DNA from: Deltaproteobacteria bacterium
GTDB taxonomy: Bacteria > Desulfobacterota > GWC2-55-46 > DRQE01
NCBI GenBank assembly: GCA_030631875.1
Contig: DAOVKH010000068.1
Span: 1 to 8,354, forward strand
DNA length: 8,354 nt
Direction: 5' to 3'
Shown here piece by piece: positions 6,482 through 8,354 of this stretch. Numbering within the stretch: the stretch's first letter is position 1; each line of letters starts with the position of its first letter. The translations under genes and the position numbers were made by a program. The notes beneath the pieces were generated by a model. The model worked only from the letters and a program-made list of their open reading frames with translations. It did no database searches and was not told the origin of the DNA.

Positions 6482-6779
6482 AAGCGTTATCCTTGCCGAG
6501 TATTTTGTCATCTGCTGTCACTACAAAGGAACCGCCGACGGGCACCATCGACGCCCAGCCCTTGTCAAAGACCGCAACGTTGACGAGTATATTGCCGCCT
6601 TCCTTCTCTGCCCAAATCGATTCAATCTCTACATCATAGTCAGCGCCCGACGCGCCTTCAATATCAAAGGTCTGCACCCTCGAAGCACCGCCCATTACCT
6701 TCTTTAAGTTTTCATATGGCTCTTTCATGAGCCTATCGAGCTCTACTTTCAATATGCCTTCAGCTTCTTCTATATTCAT
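6480..6779 (-). CDS. Small protein of unknown function (99 residues)
   Basis: I do not recognise a named family with certainty. The N-terminal third (about 1-30) is an acidic/basic amphipathic helix-like stretch with KEPYENL (19-25). The rest looks like alternating beta strands: RVQTFDIEG (34-42), DYDVEIESIWAE (47-58), GGNILVNVAVFDKGWASMVP (61-80) and GSFVVTADDKILG (83-95). The layout recalls small uncharacterised bacterial proteins that pair a PY-containing helix with GN-x-V and GW strand motifs. There are no membrane segments, signal peptide or Cys, so a soluble cytosolic protein is likely. GGAGG (6789-6793 on the complement) lies 9 nt before the ATG, which supports expression. It lies 63 nt downstream of rsmB on the same strand and may be read from it or from its own weak promoter. 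Confidence 0.85.
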   Translation of the reverse strand: MNIEEAEGILKVELDRLMKEPYENLKKVMGGASRVQTFDIEGASGADYDVEIESIWAEKEGGNILVNVAVFDKGWASMVPVGGSFVVTADDKILGKDNA

Positions 6780-6809
6780 CCGTTAATTCCTCCAATTAAA
6801 TTAAAGTAG

Positions 6810-6818
6810 ATTCTAACA
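6810..6818 (-). promoter_or_regulatory. Possible extended -10 promoter for the 99-residue gene
   Basis: On the complement the bases read TGTTAGAAT: a TG, one base, then TAGAAT, which matches 5 of 6 positions of the -10 consensus. No convincing -35 box lies 16-18 nt upstream. It would give the small gene its own transcript, separate from rsmB, with a short leader. Confidence 0.3.
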
Positions 6819-6842
6819 CGCAAGCCCCGTTTAGGCTACGGA

Positions 6843-8288
6843 TTAATTCTTCCTACTTAGGCGAACGGCAAAGAAGCCGTCGAGGTCGTCTCTACTCGGT
6901 AAGGTTCGAAGCCGCCCCTCTGAGTCTACGAGCCTCTTACAATTATCCGACAATACTTCGTCGGCTCTATCTACCGTGAAGTCGGCATTACTCTCTAAAA
7001 ATTTATCGACGACCATATCGGTCTCTTCTCTCTCAAGGGTGCAGACCGAGTATACGAGCCTTCCGCCCTCCTTTACAAAGCCCGCAAGGAAGGTCAGTAA
7101 CTCCAGCTGGGTCTTTGCAAGATCCTTAATGTCACGAAGAGTTCTCTTGTACTTTATATCGGGCGTCCTTCTTAGAACACCAAGCCCGGAGCACGGCGCA
7201 TCAACAAGAACGCCGTCAAAGCCTTCTTCGGGTATGAGGCCGTCGTTAAGGCCAAGCCCGTCTTGCGTATTAACCGGCGTATCGACCCCTTTGAGCTTCG
7301 GTTGCAGACGCAGCTTCATGGCATCTATGGCCACGGGCGTTATGATATTAACGCCAAGCCTCTTAGCCGCATTGACAACACTCTTAAGGCGCGCCCTGTG
7401 TTTATCGGTGGCGTATATTCGTCCGTCATTACCCATGAGCTCTGCCATGTGAGTTGTCTTTCCGCCGGGAGCCGCGCAGGCGTCGAGTATAACCTCCCCG
7501 GGCTTCGGAGCTACCAGATGGGCTACGAGCTGTGAGGCCTCGTCTTGAATATAATACCTCGCATCGTCCGGTAAGAGCCGTTTTGCATTATTCTTTTTTA
7601 AAAGACAGAGTCCATCGGGAGAAAACTCCGTCAACTCCAAATCAAAGCCCTCTTCCTTGAGTTCTTCGAGTAGCTCTTCACGCGTCGCGCGTAAGGTATT
7701 TACGCGGAGATTCTTGCGTGCAGGGCGCAGATTGGCCTGACAAAGAGCTATGGCATCCTTAACGCCCATCGATTCTATCCAACGCTCTACCATCCACTCG
7801 GGATGCGAGAAGAGAACCGAGATATACTTAACGGGCTCTCTCTTGATCGAAGGAAAGTTTATCGCCTCGCGCCCCCTGTCGCTCGATCTCAATACGGCAT
7901 TTACGAAGCCTGCGAGCCTTGGGTTCTCCGCCTTAATAAGCTCAACCGACTCTGAGACGGCCGAGTGCACAGGTATCTTCGTCAAGAAAAACATCTGGTA
8001 GATGCCGAGCCTAAGCGCAGTCAAGACACTCTCGTCGAGCTTAGTGGTCTTAATATTCGAAAAGCTGTCTATTATCCAATCTACCTTTATGCGCCACCTG
8101 AGGACACCATAGAGAAGCTCTGTTGCAAGCCCTCTGTCTATAGATTCAAGGCGCGGCAACTCACGGGCAAGCAGTATATCGGCGTAGGCATCGGTCTCGT
8201 CGACTCGCCTCAATATGTCGAAGGCAACTCGCCTTGCCGAAAGTTTTTTATTTGAAGGTGCTTTTTTCATATCCGCATAGTCTACCAC
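6843..8288 (-). CDS. rsmB: 16S rRNA (cytosine(967)-C(5))-methyltransferase RsmB
   Basis: It methylates carbon 5 of C967 in 16S rRNA with S-adenosylmethionine. The N-terminal NusB-like RNA-binding domain spans about residues 15-145 (ARRVAFDILRRV, then RGLATELLYGVLRWR, then VHSAVSESVELIK and FVNAVLR). A PUA-like linker follows with LRVNTLRATREE (194-205) and YYIQDEAS (245-252). The methyltransferase domain shows the SAM loop DACAAPGGKTTHMAE (269-283), YATDKH (292-297), motif IV DAPCSGLGVLRR (363-374, Cys366) and motif VI YSVCTLEREE (413-422, nucleophile Cys416), ending in DGFFAVRL (470-477). At 481 residues it is longer than E. coli RsmB (429), partly from a polar insert at about 327-355. The GTG start is preferred over an ATG six codons later because GAGGGGTGA lies just upstream. 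Confidence 0.95.
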   Translation of the reverse strand: MVDYADMKKAPSNKKLSARRVAFDILRRVDETDAYADILLARELPRLESIDRGLATELLYGVLRWRIKVDWIIDSFSNIKTTKLDESVLTALRLGIYQMFFLTKIPVHSAVSESVELIKAENPRLAGFVNAVLRSSDRGREAINFPSIKREPVKYISVLFSHPEWMVERWIESMGVKDAIALCQANLRPARKNLRVNTLRATREELLEELKEEGFDLELTEFSPDGLCLLKKNNAKRLLPDDARYYIQDEASQLVAHLVAPKPGEVILDACAAPGGKTTHMAELMGNDGRIYATDKHRARLKSVVNAAKRLGVNIITPVAIDAMKLRLQPKLKGVDTPVNTQDGLGLNDGLIPEEGFDGVLVDAPCSGLGVLRRTPDIKYKRTLRDIKDLAKTQLELLTFLAGFVKEGGRLVYSVCTLEREETDMVVDKFLESNADFTVDRADEVLSDNCKRLVDSEGRLRTLPSRDDLDGFFAVRLSRKN

Positions 8289-8353
8289 GACTCACCCCTC
8301 TCGGCAAAGATAACCTTCGCGGACTTGAAAACAACTGGCCTCTCTGTTACGAT
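8282..8353 (-). CDS. Probable 3' end of an upstream gene overlapping rsmB
   Basis: On the complement an open frame enters from the right edge and ends in TAG at 8284-8282, with a readable tail VTERPVVFKSAKVIFAERGE followed by SW. Its stop overlaps the rsmB GTG start by 7 nt, a normal arrangement for coupled genes. The rsmB SD would lie inside it. Only about 23 codons are visible and another frame is also mostly open here, so the reading is tentative. The product cannot be named. Confidence 0.4.
   Translation of the reverse strand: MVTERPVVFKSAKVIFAERGESW
8292..8300 (-). promoter_or_regulatory. Shine-Dalgarno site that decides the rsmB start
   Basis: On the complement the bases read GAGGGGTGA, close to the ideal AGGAGGTGA, with the GGGG core 6 nt before GTG 8288. 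The alternative ATG at 8270 has no comparable site, so the GTG is the better start. Confidence 0.7.
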
Positions 8354-8354
8354 A

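Noticed and set aside
6816..6837. AGCC...GGCT pair between rsmB and the small gene as a terminator
   Set aside because: The stem is only 4 bp and no T-run follows on the minus strand, so it is unlikely to stop transcription.

Overview
The window is a compact stretch of bacterial chromosome made mostly of housekeeping genes. By eye it is roughly half G+C. The Ile codon ATA is used very heavily: 11 of 14 Ile codons in purE. Gene content and order (purH, cysQ, purD, purE, tsaC, a DUF502 membrane protein, bacteriohemerythrins, rsmB) suggest a deltaproteobacterium-like Gram-negative (Desulfobacterota, SAR324 or a relative). That placement is inferred from general familiarity, not from a database comparison.

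Positions 1-5460 (+) look like one operon with gaps of only 2 to 32 nt. purH is cut off at the left edge. It is followed by cysQ (PAP/inositol-phosphatase family), purD, purE, a TsaC/YrdC threonylcarbamoyl-AMP synthase that starts with GTG, and a two-pass DUF502 membrane protein. PurD, PurE and PurH act at the start, middle and end of IMP synthesis. CysQ would recycle PAP to AMP, and TsaC uses ATP to build the t6A37 precursor of tRNAs that read ANN codons, including ATA.

Positions 5461-6463 (+) hold two tandem single-domain bacteriohemerythrin genes. Each has its own sigma70-like promoter and Shine-Dalgarno site, so each is probably transcribed separately from the purine operon. The second protein has all seven classical di-iron ligands. 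The first has Gln (Q20) in place of the first ligand His and keeps the other six. The second promoter carries two short perfect inverted repeats, one over the -35 box and one at the predicted transcription start.

Positions 6480-8353 (-) run toward the hemerythrins. They hold a 99-residue protein of unknown function, rsmB (16S rRNA m5C967 methyltransferase with an N-terminal NusB domain and an apparent insert before motif IV) and, at the right edge, probably the last codons of an upstream gene that overlaps the rsmB start. I saw no tRNA, rRNA, CRISPR array, insertion sequence or phage gene. No entirely new system is evident; the hemerythrin pair and its control region are the parts most worth a second look.
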